Shown: positions 53,554-61,993 of the stretch, one piece after another | Numbering within the stretch: the stretch's first letter is position 1 | Layout of the letters: each line of letters starts with the position of its first letter | Assembly: GCF_002865585.1 (NCBI RefSeq) | Contig: NZ_CP025581.1 | Coordinates: 3,776,803 to 3,840,802, forward strand | Source: Nocardioides houyundeii | GTDB lineage: Bacteria > Actinomycetota > Actinomycetes > Propionibacteriales > Nocardioidaceae | Direction of reading: 5' to 3' | DNA: 64,000 nucleotides | The notes under the pieces: model-generated | Told to the model about the DNA's origin: nothing | Databases searched by the model: none | What the model saw: the letters and a program-made list of their open reading frames with translations, nothing else | Made by a program: the position numbers and the translations under genes

Positions 53554-53580
53554 GGGAACAACCCTGACCTACCATCGGTT
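53554..53580 (+). promoter_or_regulatory. ECF-type promoter upstream of trxB (GGGAAC-N18-GTT)
   Basis: GGGAAC at 53554-53559 and GTT at 53578-53580 are separated by exactly 18 bases, which fits the SigR/SigH-type stress promoter (GGAAT-N18-GTT) known at trxBA operons in streptomycetes, and is close to SigM-type elements. It ends about 68 bp before the trxB start. Confidence 0.6.
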
Positions 53581-53648
53581 CCACATCACGTGGGACGCCC
53601 GGCGCCCCAGGATCCTGAACTCCGACCCTTGAGGGAGTGCACCGCGCA

Positions 53649-54659
53649 ATGAGCGACACCCAGACCCGCAACGTCATCATCATCGGCTCCGGCCCGTCCG
53701 GCTACACCGCAGCCGTGTACGCCGCCCGGGCTGCCTTGGAGCCGCTCGTCCTGGAGGGCTCCGTGACCGCCGGGGGCGCTCTGATGAACACCACCGAGGT
53801 GGAGAACTTCCCCGGGTTCCGCGACGGCATCATGGGTCCGGCGCTGATGGACGAGATGCGGGCCCAGGCCGAGCGCTTCGGCGCCGAGCTGATCCCTGAC
53901 GACGCGATCGAGGTGGACCTCACCGGTGACGTCAAGGTCGTGAAGACGGCCGAGGCCACCTACACCGCCCGCTCGGTGATCCTCGCCACCGGCTCCGGCT
54001 ACCGCAAGCTCGGCCTTTCCCGTGAGGAGGAGCTCTCGGGCCGCGGCGTCTCCTGGTGCGCGACCTGCGACGGCTTCTTCTTCCGTGACCAGGCCATCGC
54101 CGTGGTCGGGGGCGGCGACTCCGCGATCGAGGAGGCGACCTTCCTCACCCGGTTCGCCTCGAAGGTCTACCTGATCCACCGCCGCGACGAGCTGCGTGCC
54201 TCCAAGATCATGCAGGAGCGCGCGCTGGCCGACCCCAAGCTCGAGATGGTCTGGAACTCCGAGATCGCCGAGATCAACGGCGAGGACCGGCTCGAGTCGG
54301 TCACGCTGCGGGACACCGTCACCGGGGAGCAGCGCCCGCTGGAGGTCACCGGCCTGTTCATCGCGATCGGTCACGACCCCCGTTCGGAGCTGCTGACCGG
54401 CCAGGTGGACCTCGACGACGACGGCTACGTGGTGGTGAACCACCCGTTCACCGCGACCAACGTGCCCGGAGTGTTCGCCGCCGGCGACCTGGTCGACCAC
54501 CACTACCGCCAGGCCATCACCGCGGCCGGCACCGGCTGCGCGGCGGCACTGGACGCCGAGCGGTACATCGCCATGCTGGACCACGCCGCCTCCACCGCCG
54601 GCTCCGTCGAGGAGACCGTCGAGGTGGTCAACGAGGAGATCCAGCCCGCTGGCGCCTGA
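53649..54659 (+). CDS. trxB: Thioredoxin reductase
   Basis: The 336-residue flavoprotein reduces thioredoxin with NADPH. FAD site [18 protein letters not shown], redox pair [18 protein letters not shown] site [18 protein letters not shown] and late FAD site [15 protein letters not shown] are present. GAGGGAG precedes the ATG at 53649; the in-frame GTG at 53637 is less likely. It is followed by trxA and preceded by an ECF-type promoter. Confidence 0.96.
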   Translation: MSDTQTRNVIIIGSGPSGYTAAVYAARAALEPLVLEGSVTAGGALMNTTEVENFPGFRDGIMGPALMDEMRAQAERFGAELIPDDAIEVDLTGDVKVVKTAEATYTARSVILATGSGYRKLGLSREEELSGRGVSWCATCDGFFFRDQAIAVVGGGDSAIEEATFLTRFASKVYLIHRRDELRASKIMQERALADPKLEMVWNSEIAEINGEDRLESVTLRDTVTGEQRPLEVTGLFIAIGHDPRSELLTGQVDLDDDGYVVVNHPFTATNVPGVFAAGDLVDHHYRQAITAAGTGCAAALDAERYIAMLDHAASTAGSVEETVEVVNEEIQPAGA

Positions 54660-54745
54660 GCCGCCAGGGGAACATCTGTCCCCCCTCTCGTGTTCACTTC
54701 ACCAGAGCATCCCTGCACCATCCTCCGCCCGGAAGGAACCACCAC

Positions 54746-55069
54746 ATGTCCAACATGCCAGCCGTGACCGACGCCGAGTTCGAGACCCAGGTCCTCAAGT
54801 CCGACAAGCCCGTCCTGGTGGACTTCTGGGCGGAGTGGTGCGGCCCGTGCCGCCAGGTCGGTCCCATCCTGGACGAGATCGCCGGTGCCCACGGCGACAA
54901 GATGACCTTCCTGAAGATGAACGTCGACGAGAACCCCGTCACCCCGGCCAGCTACCGCGTGACCGGCATCCCGACGATCAACGTCTACCAGGGTGGCGAG
55001 GTCGTGAAGTCCATCGTGGGCGCGCGACCCAAGGCCGCGATCCTCAAGGAGCTCGCGGACCTGATCTGA
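54746..55069 (+). CDS. trxA: Thioredoxin
   Basis: The 107-residue protein has the active site VDFWAEWCGPCRQVGPILDE and the cis-proline region YRVTGIPTINVYQGGEVV. It reduces protein disulfides and is recycled by TrxB, encoded 86 bp upstream. GGAAGGAACC precedes the ATG. Its 3' end overlaps the convergent GNAT gene by 26 bp. Confidence 0.97.
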   Translation: MSNMPAVTDAEFETQVLKSDKPVLVDFWAEWCGPCRQVGPILDEIAGAHGDKMTFLKMNVDENPVTPASYRVTGIPTINVYQGGEVVKSIVGARPKAAILKELADLI

Positions 55070-55703
55070 GGCTTCCCTTCGCCTGAGGCTTCAGCCTCTG
55101 CGGCGACAACGCCGGGCGCACGGCACCGTACAGGCGCTCCACGGCCAGCTCGACCTCGCTCTTCCAGGTCCGGGTGGTTCGGAGCTCCATCCGCATCCGC
55201 GGCACGGTGCGGTGCGCCCGCTGCGTCTTGAAGCCCACCGCTCCCAGGAACTCCACGGGCAGCAGGCACGAGCCCGGTTGGGGCCAGTTCCGGCCGAAGG
55301 CCTCCACCGCCACGGTTTCGCGGAGCACCAGGTCCCGGGCCATGCCCTGGATCAACATCCGGCCCAGGCCCTGCCCCCGGAACGCCTCCGCGACGTACAG
55401 CTTGGCCAGCACCACCGCATCCTGCGAAGGCGGCGCCGTGGGCAGGGCAGCCAGCCCCGGCAAGTACCACGGCGGGGCGTAGACGGCCGCTCCCACCGGT
55501 ACGCCGTCCACCAGGACGGTGCGCCCGCACGAGCCCCACTCCCGCAGCACGCCGGAGAGCCACGCCTCCACCTCGGCCGCCTCCTGCCCGGGCTCGACGC
55601 GGGAGATCGCCACGGCGTCGAGCTGCCAGCGCAGGCAGGTGCGCAGGTGCTCGTCGAGCTGGGCGAGGTGGTCCACCGTCAGCCGGACGACCTTGCGAGA
55701 CAT
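55044..55703 (-). CDS. GNAT-family N-acetyltransferase
   Basis: The 219-residue protein has the acetyl-CoA loop VAEAFRGQGLGRMLIQGMAR and flanking strands (VVLAKLYVAEAFRG). I take the ATG at 55703, with GGAAGGGAG upstream. This acetyltransferase next to trxA and parB is common in actinobacteria; its substrate is unknown. The last residues overlap trxA and are basic. Confidence 0.85.
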   Translation of the reverse strand: MSRKVVRLTVDHLAQLDEHLRTCLRWQLDAVAISRVEPGQEAAEVEAWLSGVLREWGSCGRTVLVDGVPVGAAVYAPPWYLPGLAALPTAPPSQDAVVLAKLYVAEAFRGQGLGRMLIQGMARDLVLRETVAVEAFGRNWPQPGSCLLPVEFLGAVGFKTQRAHRTVPRMRMELRTTRTWKSEVELAVERLYGAVRPALSPQRLKPQAKGSLRSGPRAP

Positions 55704-55791
55704 CGCTTCTGCTCCCTTCCGCCGCACTCTGCCCGACCGAGCCTCGACATATCCATGCTAGGGGTGGTGGGCCCGGTGAGAGGATGCACGC

Positions 55792-57005
55792 GTGCGCCCC
55801 ATCAAACAGAGCAAGAAGCTCCGCGGAGTCCGGTACGACGTGCGAGGCCCGATCCTCGTGGAGGCCCAGCGCCTGGAGGCTGAGGGTCACCGGATCCTCA
55901 AGCTCAACATCGGCAACACCGCGCCCTTCGGCTTCGAGGCGCCCGAGGCGATCCTGGCCGACATGATCCACCACCTGCCGGACGCCCAGGGCTACAGCGA
56001 CAGCCAGGGCATCTACTCCGCGCGGACCGCGGTGATGAACTACTACCAGTCCCACGGACTGCGTGACGTCGGGGTCGAGGACATCTTCATCGGCAACGGT
56101 GTCTCCGAGCTGATCTCGATGGTGCTGCAGGCGTTCGTCGACGACGGCAACGAGATCCTGGTGCCCGCCCCGGACTATCCGCTGTGGACGGGCGCGGTCA
56201 CCCTGGCCGGCGGTACGCCGGTGCACTACCGGTGCGACGAGGAGAACGACTGGAACCCCGATCTGGCCGACATGGAGGCCAAGATCACCGAGAACACGTT
56301 CGGGATGGTCATCATCAACCCGAACAACCCCACCGGTGCGGTCTACACCGAGGAGACGGTCAAGGCGATGGTCGACATCGCCCGCCGGCACGAGCTGGTG
56401 ATCTTCTCCGACGAGATCTACGAGAAGATCCTCTTCGAGGACGCCGTCCACCACCACACCGCGACGTACGCCGGCAACGACGTGCTGACACTGACCTTCA
56501 GCGGCCTCTCCAAGGCCTACCGGGTCTGCGGCTACCGCGCCGGCTGGGTGATGATCTCGGGTCCCAAGGAGCTCGCCTCGGACTTCCTCGAAGGCCTCAC
56601 CCTGATCGCCAACATGCGGATGTGCGCCAACGTGCCGGCCCAGCACGCGATCCAGACCGCCCTGGGCGGCTATCAGTCGATCGAGGAGCTCATCGGTCCC
56701 GGTGGGCGGTTCTACGAGCAGTCGATGCTGGCCCACCGCCTCCTCAACGAGATCCCCGGGGTGAGCAACGTGAAGCCGCGGGGGCGCTGTACTGCTTCCC
56801 CCGGCTGGACCCCGAGGTCTACGACATTCAGGACGACGAGCAGTTCGTCATCGACCTGCTCCGAGCCAAGAAGATCCTGGTCACCCACGGCAGCGGGTTC
56901 AACTGGCCCACCCCCGACCACTTCCGGCTGGTGACCCTGCCCGACACCGACGTGCTGGAAGAGGCCATCGGGCGCATTGCCGACTTCCTCGCCACCCGTC
57001 GCTGA
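55792..57005 (+). pseudogene. Alanine-type class I aminotransferase with a late frameshift
   Basis: The 5' frame (to residue about 335) reads KLNIGNTAPFGFEAPEAILA, FIGNGVSELISMVLQAFVDD, IINPNNPTGAVYTEE and SGLSKAYRVCGYRAGW with the PLP lysine, typical of AlaA/AlaC-type aminotransferases. At the five-G run 56780-56784 the frame breaks; the 3' part LYCFPRLDPEVYDIQDDEQF and HGSGFNWPTPDHFRLVTLP continues in another frame to 57005. One extra G gives 404 residues, the AlaA length (1214+1 bases divide by three). The true product probably makes alanine from pyruvate and glutamate. Confidence 0.9.
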
Positions 57006-57060
57006 CACCCCTGCTCTAGGCTGCTGCAGCCCTTCCACTCGACCCCAGGAGCCCTCCCAC

Positions 57061-57846
57061 ATGCGGGACATCAGCTATCCCCCGATCATCATGACCGCCA
57101 AGGCCGGTTTCCGCCTGCTGGGCCAGTCGTTCGACATCAAGGGGACCGAGCACATCCCGGCCGAGGGAGGGGCGCTGCTGGCCTACAACCACATCGGCTA
57201 CCTCGACTTCATCTACGGTGGCTTGGCCGCCCACATGGCCGAGCGCAGCCGGCTGGTGCGGTTCATGGCGAAGAAGGAGGTCTTCGACCATCCCGTGGGC
57301 GGGCCGGTGATGCGCTCGATGCACCACATCGCGGTGGACCGTGGCGAGGGCATCTCCTCCTTCCGGGAGGCGGTCCGCTACCTCGAGGCCGGTGAGCTGG
57401 TCGGGATCTTCCCGGAGGCCACCATCTCCCGTGCGCTGGAGCTCAAGGAGTTCAAGAACGGCGCGGTGCGGATCGCCGCGGAGGCCGGAGTGCCGCTCGT
57501 GCCGATCACGCTGTGGGGCACCCAGCGCATCTTCACCAAGGACCACCCGCGAGACTTCACCCGGGGACGCAGCATCACCATCACGGTCGGCGAGCCGCTG
57601 CACCCCACCGGCGCGGACCCCGCGGCGGAGACCGCCGAGCTGCACGCGGTGATGTCGGCACTGCTCGATGAGACGATCGCTCGCCATCCGGCCGAGGAGC
57701 AGCCCCCCGGCTCCTGGTGGCTGCCGGCCCGCCACGGCGGCTCCGCTCCCACCCTGGAACGGGCGGCGGAGCTGGACGAGCAGGAGAAGCGGGAGCGGGC
57801 CCAGCGCCGGGCTGCCGCTCGCAAGGCATCCGGGTCCAAGAAGTAG
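57061..57846 (+). CDS. PlsC-like 1-acylglycerol-3-phosphate acyltransferase
   Basis: The 261-residue protein has acyltransferase motif I (YNHIGYLDFIYGG, a variant of NHxxxxD), the GGPVMRSMHHIAVDR region, motif III VGIFPEATISRALELKEF (usual FPEG is FPEA here) and IPLVPITLWG-type motif IV. It adds acyl chains to lysophospholipid precursors. AGGAG lies upstream of the ATG. It has a basic, lysine/arginine-rich tail. Confidence 0.87.
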   Translation: MRDISYPPIIMTAKAGFRLLGQSFDIKGTEHIPAEGGALLAYNHIGYLDFIYGGLAAHMAERSRLVRFMAKKEVFDHPVGGPVMRSMHHIAVDRGEGISSFREAVRYLEAGELVGIFPEATISRALELKEFKNGAVRIAAEAGVPLVPITLWGTQRIFTKDHPRDFTRGRSITITVGEPLHPTGADPAAETAELHAVMSALLDETIARHPAEEQPPGSWWLPARHGGSAPTLERAAELDEQEKRERAQRRAAARKASGSKK

Positions 57847-57864
57847 CCAAGCCGATTCACTGAT

Positions 57865-57890
57865 AAAGCGTTTTGTCGACAAAGTGCTTT
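57865..57890. promoter_or_regulatory. A/T-rich 26-bp interrupted palindrome
   Basis: AAAGCGTTTTGTC is followed at once by GACAAAGTGCTTT; the arms are complementary at 11 of 13 positions. It stands out against the high-GC background. It could be an operator or a recombination-type site; I cannot assign it. Confidence 0.45.
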
Positions 57891-58080
57891 ACATCTTTGT
57901 CGGGTGATGTCCCTCAAACCAGGCTCTTTTGCCGCTCTGAGGGTCTCCAGAGGGCAATTCTCAGCGCTCCTGAGGGATCTGAGCGGGGCCAGGAGCAGCC
58001 TGACTCGGCTCAGAATCGTTCTGGGAGAACTCCCACAGGGTTCTGACGCCCCCAGGATCGGGCTGGGCGGCTCACCCAAC

Positions 58081-58110
58081 GCCCCGACGACCTCACGACG
58101 GCGTCGGGGC
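58081..58110 (-). terminator. Hairpin terminator downstream of parB
   Basis: GCCCCGACG at 58081-58089 pairs with CGTCGGGGC at 58102-58110 around a 12-nt loop. It lies 30 bp past the parB stop in its direction of transcription. No U tract is needed in this GC context. Confidence 0.65.
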
Positions 58111-58139
58111 CGACCCAAAGGCCGGGTGGGCGGGCGGGC

Positions 58140-59217
58140 TCAGATGGGGCGATCGTCCCGGTTGCGCGGATCCATCACGTCGACGATGCGGCGCAGGTCC
58201 TCCATGGACGCGAACTCCACGGTGATCTTGCCCTTGGACTTGCCCAGGTCGACCTTCACCCTGGTCTCGAACCGGTCGCCGAGGCGACTCGCCAGCTCGG
58301 TCAAACCGGGGGCGACCGGACGGTTGCGCCGCGGAGCACGCTCGGGGCGGGTGGGATCGCCCAGGGACACGATCTCCTCGAGGGCCCGGACACTGATCCC
58401 CTCGGCCACCACCCGCTGGGCGAGGCGGTCCTGCTGCTCACCGTCGTGCACGCCCAGCAGCGCACGTGCGTGCCCGGCTGACAGCACCCCGGCCGCCACA
58501 CGGCGCTGCACCGCGGGACTCAGGTTGAGCAACCGCAACGTGTTGCTGATCTGCGGGCGGGACCGACCGATGCGCTGGGCAAGCTCCTCGTGGGTGCAGC
58601 CGAAGTCCTCCAGGAGCTGGCCGTAGGCGGCCGCCTCCTCCAAGGGGTTGAGCTGGGAGCGGTGCAAGTTCTCCAGGAGGGCATCTCGGAGCATGTCCGA
58701 GTCGTCGGTCTCCCGCACGATCGCCGGAAGGAGCTCCAGACCGGCCTGTTGAGCCGCGCGCCAGCGGCGTTCGCCCATGATGAGCTCGTACGAGCCGGGC
58801 TCGGTCTCGCGGACCACCACCGGCTGGAGCAGGCCGACCTCGGTGATCGAGTGGACCAGCTCCGCCAGAGCCTCTTCCTCGAAGACCTGGCGTGGCTGCC
58901 ACTGGTTGGGGCGCACGGCCCCGATCGGCAGCTCCTTGAAGTAGGCACCCGAGGCGGCCAGGGGAGCCTCCCCGGACGTCGAGGCGGGGGAGGGGTGGCC
59001 AGCCGAGACCGGATGCTCGGCAGCGCTGCCCTCAACCTCGTCTGCCAACTCCGGCGCTGCACCCGAAGCATGCGAAATCGGGGCCTCAGCGAGCGATTGC
59101 GCGCCGCGAGCGGTCTCGAAGTCGCGCTCGGAAGGCTGGGGGGCCGCAGGAGCCGTGGGAATCAAGGCCCCCAGACCACGACCAAGACCACGGCGGGGGA
59201 CTTCGGGGGTTGCTCAT
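58140..59217 (-). CDS. parB: Chromosome partitioning protein ParB; start displaced by one base
   Basis: ParB binds parS, spreads as a CTP clamp and works with ParA to segregate origins. Visible are [20 protein letters not shown], the CTP site [38 protein letters not shown] and [23 protein letters not shown]. The natural N-terminus would be MSN... followed by [17 protein letters not shown], starting at the ATG at 59217 (ATGA overlap with parA). In the given sequence this start is out of frame by one base, explained by the five-G run 59205-59209 (or 59195-59199) being one too long; 1078-1 bases divide by three, giving 358 residues. The intact frame otherwise begins at a TTG at 59165. Confidence 0.93.
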
Positions 59218-60533
59218 GCGGTGGGTGCTCCCTTGACGGCGATCTCGCGGGCGGCCTCCAGATAGCTGAGGGCGCCCGGTGAACCCGGATCGTAGGTCAT
59301 CACCGTCTGACCGTACGACGGCGCCTCGGACACCCGGACCGAGCGCGGCACCATCGTCTTCAGCACGGTACTCCCGAAGTGCTCCCGCACCTCCTCGGCC
59401 ACGCCCGCGGCGAGTCGCGTGCGGGCGTCGTACATCGTGATCAGGATCGTGGTGACGTCGAGCCGCGGGTTGAGGTGCGCCTTGACCATCGCCACCGTCT
59501 CAAGGAGCTGTCCCAGCCCTTCCAGCGCGTAGTACTCGGCCTGGATCGGGATCATCATTTCCGCGCCTGCGACCAGGGCGTTGAGAGTCAGCAGGCCGAG
59601 CGACGGCGGGCAGTCGATGAAGACGTAGTCGAAGCGCTCCTCGCCGATCGTGCTGTCTCCTACCAGCGGATGAGCCTGGATCGCCTTGTGCAGCCGGTTC
59701 TCGCGCGCCACCACGCTGACCAGCTCGATCTCCGCCCCGGCGAGATCGATCGTGGCCGGACAGACCACCAAGTTGGGCAGCTCGGGACAAGGCGTGGTGA
59801 TGTCTGCCAGGGCGGCGCCGTCCACCAGGAGGTCGTACGTCGACGGCACCCCCCGGTGGTGATCGATGTTGAGCGCGGTCGAGGCGTTGCCCTGGGGATC
59901 TAGGTCGATCACCAGCACGCGTTGCCCCAGCTGGGCCATCGCCGCGGCTAGGTTCACGGTGCTGGTGGTCTTGCCGACCCCGCCCTTCTGGTTCGCCACC
60001 ACCATGACGCGGGTGTGGTCCGGGCGGGCGGGCTGCTGACGACCCAGCGCTCCCTGCCGCGCCATCACCACGTGCTCGGCCGCGCGGGCCAGGGGGGTGC
60101 TGTTGTCGTAGTCCCTGGTGTCCTGCTCCGCGATCTGAGCCGCGGTGCGGAAGCCCGTTCCACGTGAAACATTCGATGCGGTCGTCGCGGAGGGTTCGTT
60201 GGACGAGGTCACTGGCGAAGAGCTCCCGGTTTCTGAGGGGTGGGGCTGGGTGGGCGAGGTGCTGAGCAGCACGTCGACCAGGTGGTTCGACGTTTCACGT
60301 GAAACTGGGGTCTGGTCCGAGAACCTCGACGAGGAAGTCGGAACGGGCGAGAGTGAGGTTTCACGTGAAACACGGGCAGACGTGACGGCGCCGCGTTCCT
60401 CCCCAACATCCCCAGAGAAATCCCCAGCCTGTGGATAACTCTGGCCGATCTGTGGAGAGTCAGGCTCAGGGGACCCTCCTGGACCGGTGGATAACTCTGG
60501 CCGGCTTCCAGCCGTCAGGTCACCATCGTTCAC
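59214..60533 (-). CDS. parA: Chromosome partitioning ATPase ParA (Soj), with parS-encoded N-terminal extension
   Basis: The 439-residue protein has the deviant Walker A VVANQKGGVGKTTSTVNLAA and FDYVFIDCPPSLGLLTLNAL. Before the ATPase, from about residue 155, lies a disordered extension with VSRET at two places and VSRGT at a third, each encoded by a parS site (60156-60171, 60291-60306, 60357-60372). AAGGGG precedes the GTG at 60533. It runs with parB (ATGA overlap). Confidence 0.94.
   Translation of the reverse strand: MNDGDLTAGSRPELSTGPGGSPEPDSPQIGQSYPQAGDFSGDVGEERGAVTSARVSRETSLSPVPTSSSRFSDQTPVSRETSNHLVDVLLSTSPTQPHPSETGSSSPVTSSNEPSATTASNVSRGTGFRTAAQIAEQDTRDYDNSTPLARAAEHVVMARQGALGRQQPARPDHTRVMVVANQKGGVGKTTSTVNLAAAMAQLGQRVLVIDLDPQGNASTALNIDHHRGVPSTYDLLVDGAALADITTPCPELPNLVVCPATIDLAGAEIELVSVVARENRLHKAIQAHPLVGDSTIGEERFDYVFIDCPPSLGLLTLNALVAGAEMMIPIQAEYYALEGLGQLLETVAMVKAHLNPRLDVTTILITMYDARTRLAAGVAEEVREHFGSTVLKTMVPRSVRVSEAPSYGQTVMTYDPGSPGALSYLEAAREIAVKGAPTA
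60156..60171. promoter_or_regulatory. parS: parS-like site 1 (inside parA)
   Basis: CGTTCCACGTGAAACA differs from the consensus TGTTTCACGTGAAACA at two positions. It encodes the VSRGT motif of ParA. Confidence 0.75.
60291..60306. promoter_or_regulatory. parS: parS site 2 (inside parA)
   Basis: The perfect 14-bp core GTTTCACGTGAAAC lies at 60292-60305. ParB binds such sites and spreads; in the parA frame it encodes VSRET. Confidence 0.93.
60357..60372. promoter_or_regulatory. parS: parS site 3 (inside parA)
   Basis: The perfect core GTTTCACGTGAAAC lies at 60358-60371, again encoding VSRET in ParA. Confidence 0.93.
60430..60438 (-). promoter_or_regulatory. Perfect DnaA box inside the 5' end of parA
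   Basis: TGTGGATAA is the complement of TTATCCACA. GGTGGATAA (60486-60494) is a one-mismatch neighbour followed, as here, by CTCTGG. DnaA binding at this place near the origin is plausible but untested. Confidence 0.55.
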
Positions 60534-60611
60534 GCCAGACCCCTTCGCACTGCTTGTCCAGCGGCACCGCGTCCGCCTTCACTTCACTGTCTCCACCCGG
60601 GCGGAGCTGAC

Positions 60612-61307
60612 TCACGAGCCGCCGCGCGACCCGGGTCGCCGAGATCGAGTGTTCTTCCGCTTACCCGGCTTGCCGGCGTGACGAGCCGGGCGCAACGTTA
60701 GCGTGCCGGGATCCGCCCACGAAACCCGTACCGCGAAGGTCGGCGGGCTGTCCCCGACCCCGGGGAGGTGGAGCACCTCCGGCTCCGCGCAGCCGAACGC
60801 CGCCAGAGTCGGGGCGGCGGCAAGGACCTCGTCCGCCACGGAGGACCCCTTGAGCGCCAGCAGGCTTCCCTCAGCAGCCACGAGCGGCATCGACCACTCC
60901 AGGAGCCGCCCCAGCGGCGCCACCGCCCGGGAGGTCACCAGGTCGAAGGACCGCGACCCGTGCAGGGCATCCGCCCGGGCACGCACCACCTCCACATTCT
61001 CCAGGCTCAGCTCGTCCACGACCTCGGACAAGAAGGTGGTCCGGCGCAGCAGGGGCTCGACGAGGGTGACCACCAGCTCCGGGCGCTGGATGGCCAGCAC
61101 CAGGCCGGGGAGGCCGGCGCCAGAGCCGATGTCACACACAGTGCGCACCTGTGGCTCCACGGCGCTGCTGAGCACGGCCGAGTTCAGCAGGTGCCGGTCC
61201 CAGAGGCGCGGCACCTCACGGGGCCCGATCAGTCCCCGGACCACGCCGTCCGTGGCGAGGCGACCGGCGTAAGCCTGCAACAGTGGCAGTCGCTCGGACG
61301 CGAACAC
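60612..61307 (-). CDS. rsmG: 16S rRNA (guanine-N7) methyltransferase RsmG (GidB)
   Basis: About 231 residues from the GTG at 61307. It has the RsmG start region GLIGPREVPRLWDRHLLNSA and the SAM site VCDIGSGAGLPGLVLAIQRP; LVTSRAVAPLGRLLEWSMPL follows. It methylates G527 of 16S rRNA. The natural start is probably the ATG at 61327 (MPEVARG before VFASERLPL), which needs one extra C in the run 61307-61311 (716+1 bases divide by three). Basic tail KPGKRKNTRSRR. Stands between jag and parA. Confidence 0.94.
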   Translation of the reverse strand: MFASERLPLLQAYAGRLATDGVVRGLIGPREVPRLWDRHLLNSAVLSSAVEPQVRTVCDIGSGAGLPGLVLAIQRPELVVTLVEPLLRRTTFLSEVVDELSLENVEVVRARADALHGSRSFDLVTSRAVAPLGRLLEWSMPLVAAEGSLLALKGSSVADEVLAAAPTLAAFGCAEPEVLHLPGVGDSPPTFAVRVSWADPGTLTLRPARHAGKPGKRKNTRSRRPGSRGGS

Positions 61308-61363
61308 CCCCGAGCCACCTCGGGCATCGGGGGCAAGGGGGGTGGCTCCGCGGACGAGGCCGC

Positions 61364-61379
61364 GGTTTCACGTGAAACG
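61364..61379. promoter_or_regulatory. parS: parS site 4 (between rsmG and jag)
   Basis: The perfect core GTTTCACGTGAAAC is at 61365-61378, 1 kb from sites 2 and 3. It is intergenic, just before the likely rsmG start. Confidence 0.93.
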
Positions 61380-61386
61380 GAGTCGT

Positions 61387-61941
61387 TCACTCGGGGAGGA
61401 TCACCACGTAGCGCCTCGGCTCCGCGCCTTCGGACTCGGAGACCAGACCGGCCGCCGTCACGGCGTCGTGGACCACCTTGCGCTCGAAGGAGCTCATCGG
61501 GTCCAGCTCGACACGCTGACCCGAGGCCCGGACCTCGGAGATCAGCTTGGCGGCCAGCGCCTCCAGCTCCTGGCGCTTCTGGGCCCGGTAGCCGGAGATG
61601 TCCAGCATCAGCCGGGACCGCTCGCCCGTCTCGCGGTAGACGGCGAGCCGCGTCAGCTCCTGCAGGGCCTCGAGCACCTGTCCGTCGCGTCCCACCAGCA
61701 TCGACAGGTCGGCACCCACCACGGAGACCGACGCGCGGTCACCGTCCACGTCCATGTCCAGGTCCCCGTCCAGGTCCGCGATGTCGAGCAGCTCCTCGAG
61801 GTAGTCGGCCGCGATGTCGCCCTCGGCCTCCAGCCGCTCCACCTTGCTCGGCCGCGTCGGGCCGTCGGACTGCGACCGGTCGTCGGCAAGCGTCTCGTCG
61901 ACTGCGTCACCGGGCTGCACGTCGTTCTGGTTCTCGCTCAC
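61387..61941 (-). CDS. jag: RNA-binding protein Jag/KhpB
   Basis: The 184-residue protein has an acidic N-terminal part, a KH domain with the GxxG loop in LSMLVGRDGQVLEALQELTR, and an R3H domain with DPMSSFERKVVHDAVTAAG. Jag proteins bind RNA and affect division and wall growth. It is encoded right after yidC, as is usual. Confidence 0.93.
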   Translation of the reverse strand: MSENQNDVQPGDAVDETLADDRSQSDGPTRPSKVERLEAEGDIAADYLEELLDIADLDGDLDMDVDGDRASVSVVGADLSMLVGRDGQVLEALQELTRLAVYRETGERSRLMLDISGYRAQKRQELEALAAKLISEVRASGQRVELDPMSSFERKVVHDAVTAAGLVSESEGAEPRRYVVILPE

Positions 61942-61993
61942 GCGGGTCTCCTGCTGGGTAGGGATGGCGGCCTCGCGGCGCCGACAGTGGGGG

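Larger units (their letters stand above)
57847..58139. other. Intergenic region between plsC-like gene and parB
   Basis: No credible gene. It holds an interrupted palindrome at 57865-57890 centred on GTCGAC (left arm AAAGCGTTTTGTC, right arm GACAAAGTGCTTT, 11 of 13 positions matched), several CTGAG-type words around 57930-58010, and the parB terminator hairpin at 58081-58110. Confidence 0.6.

Noticed and set aside
57904..58626. 240-codon plus-strand frame
   Set aside because: Mostly antisense to parB, arginine/serine-rich, and crosses the parB terminator.
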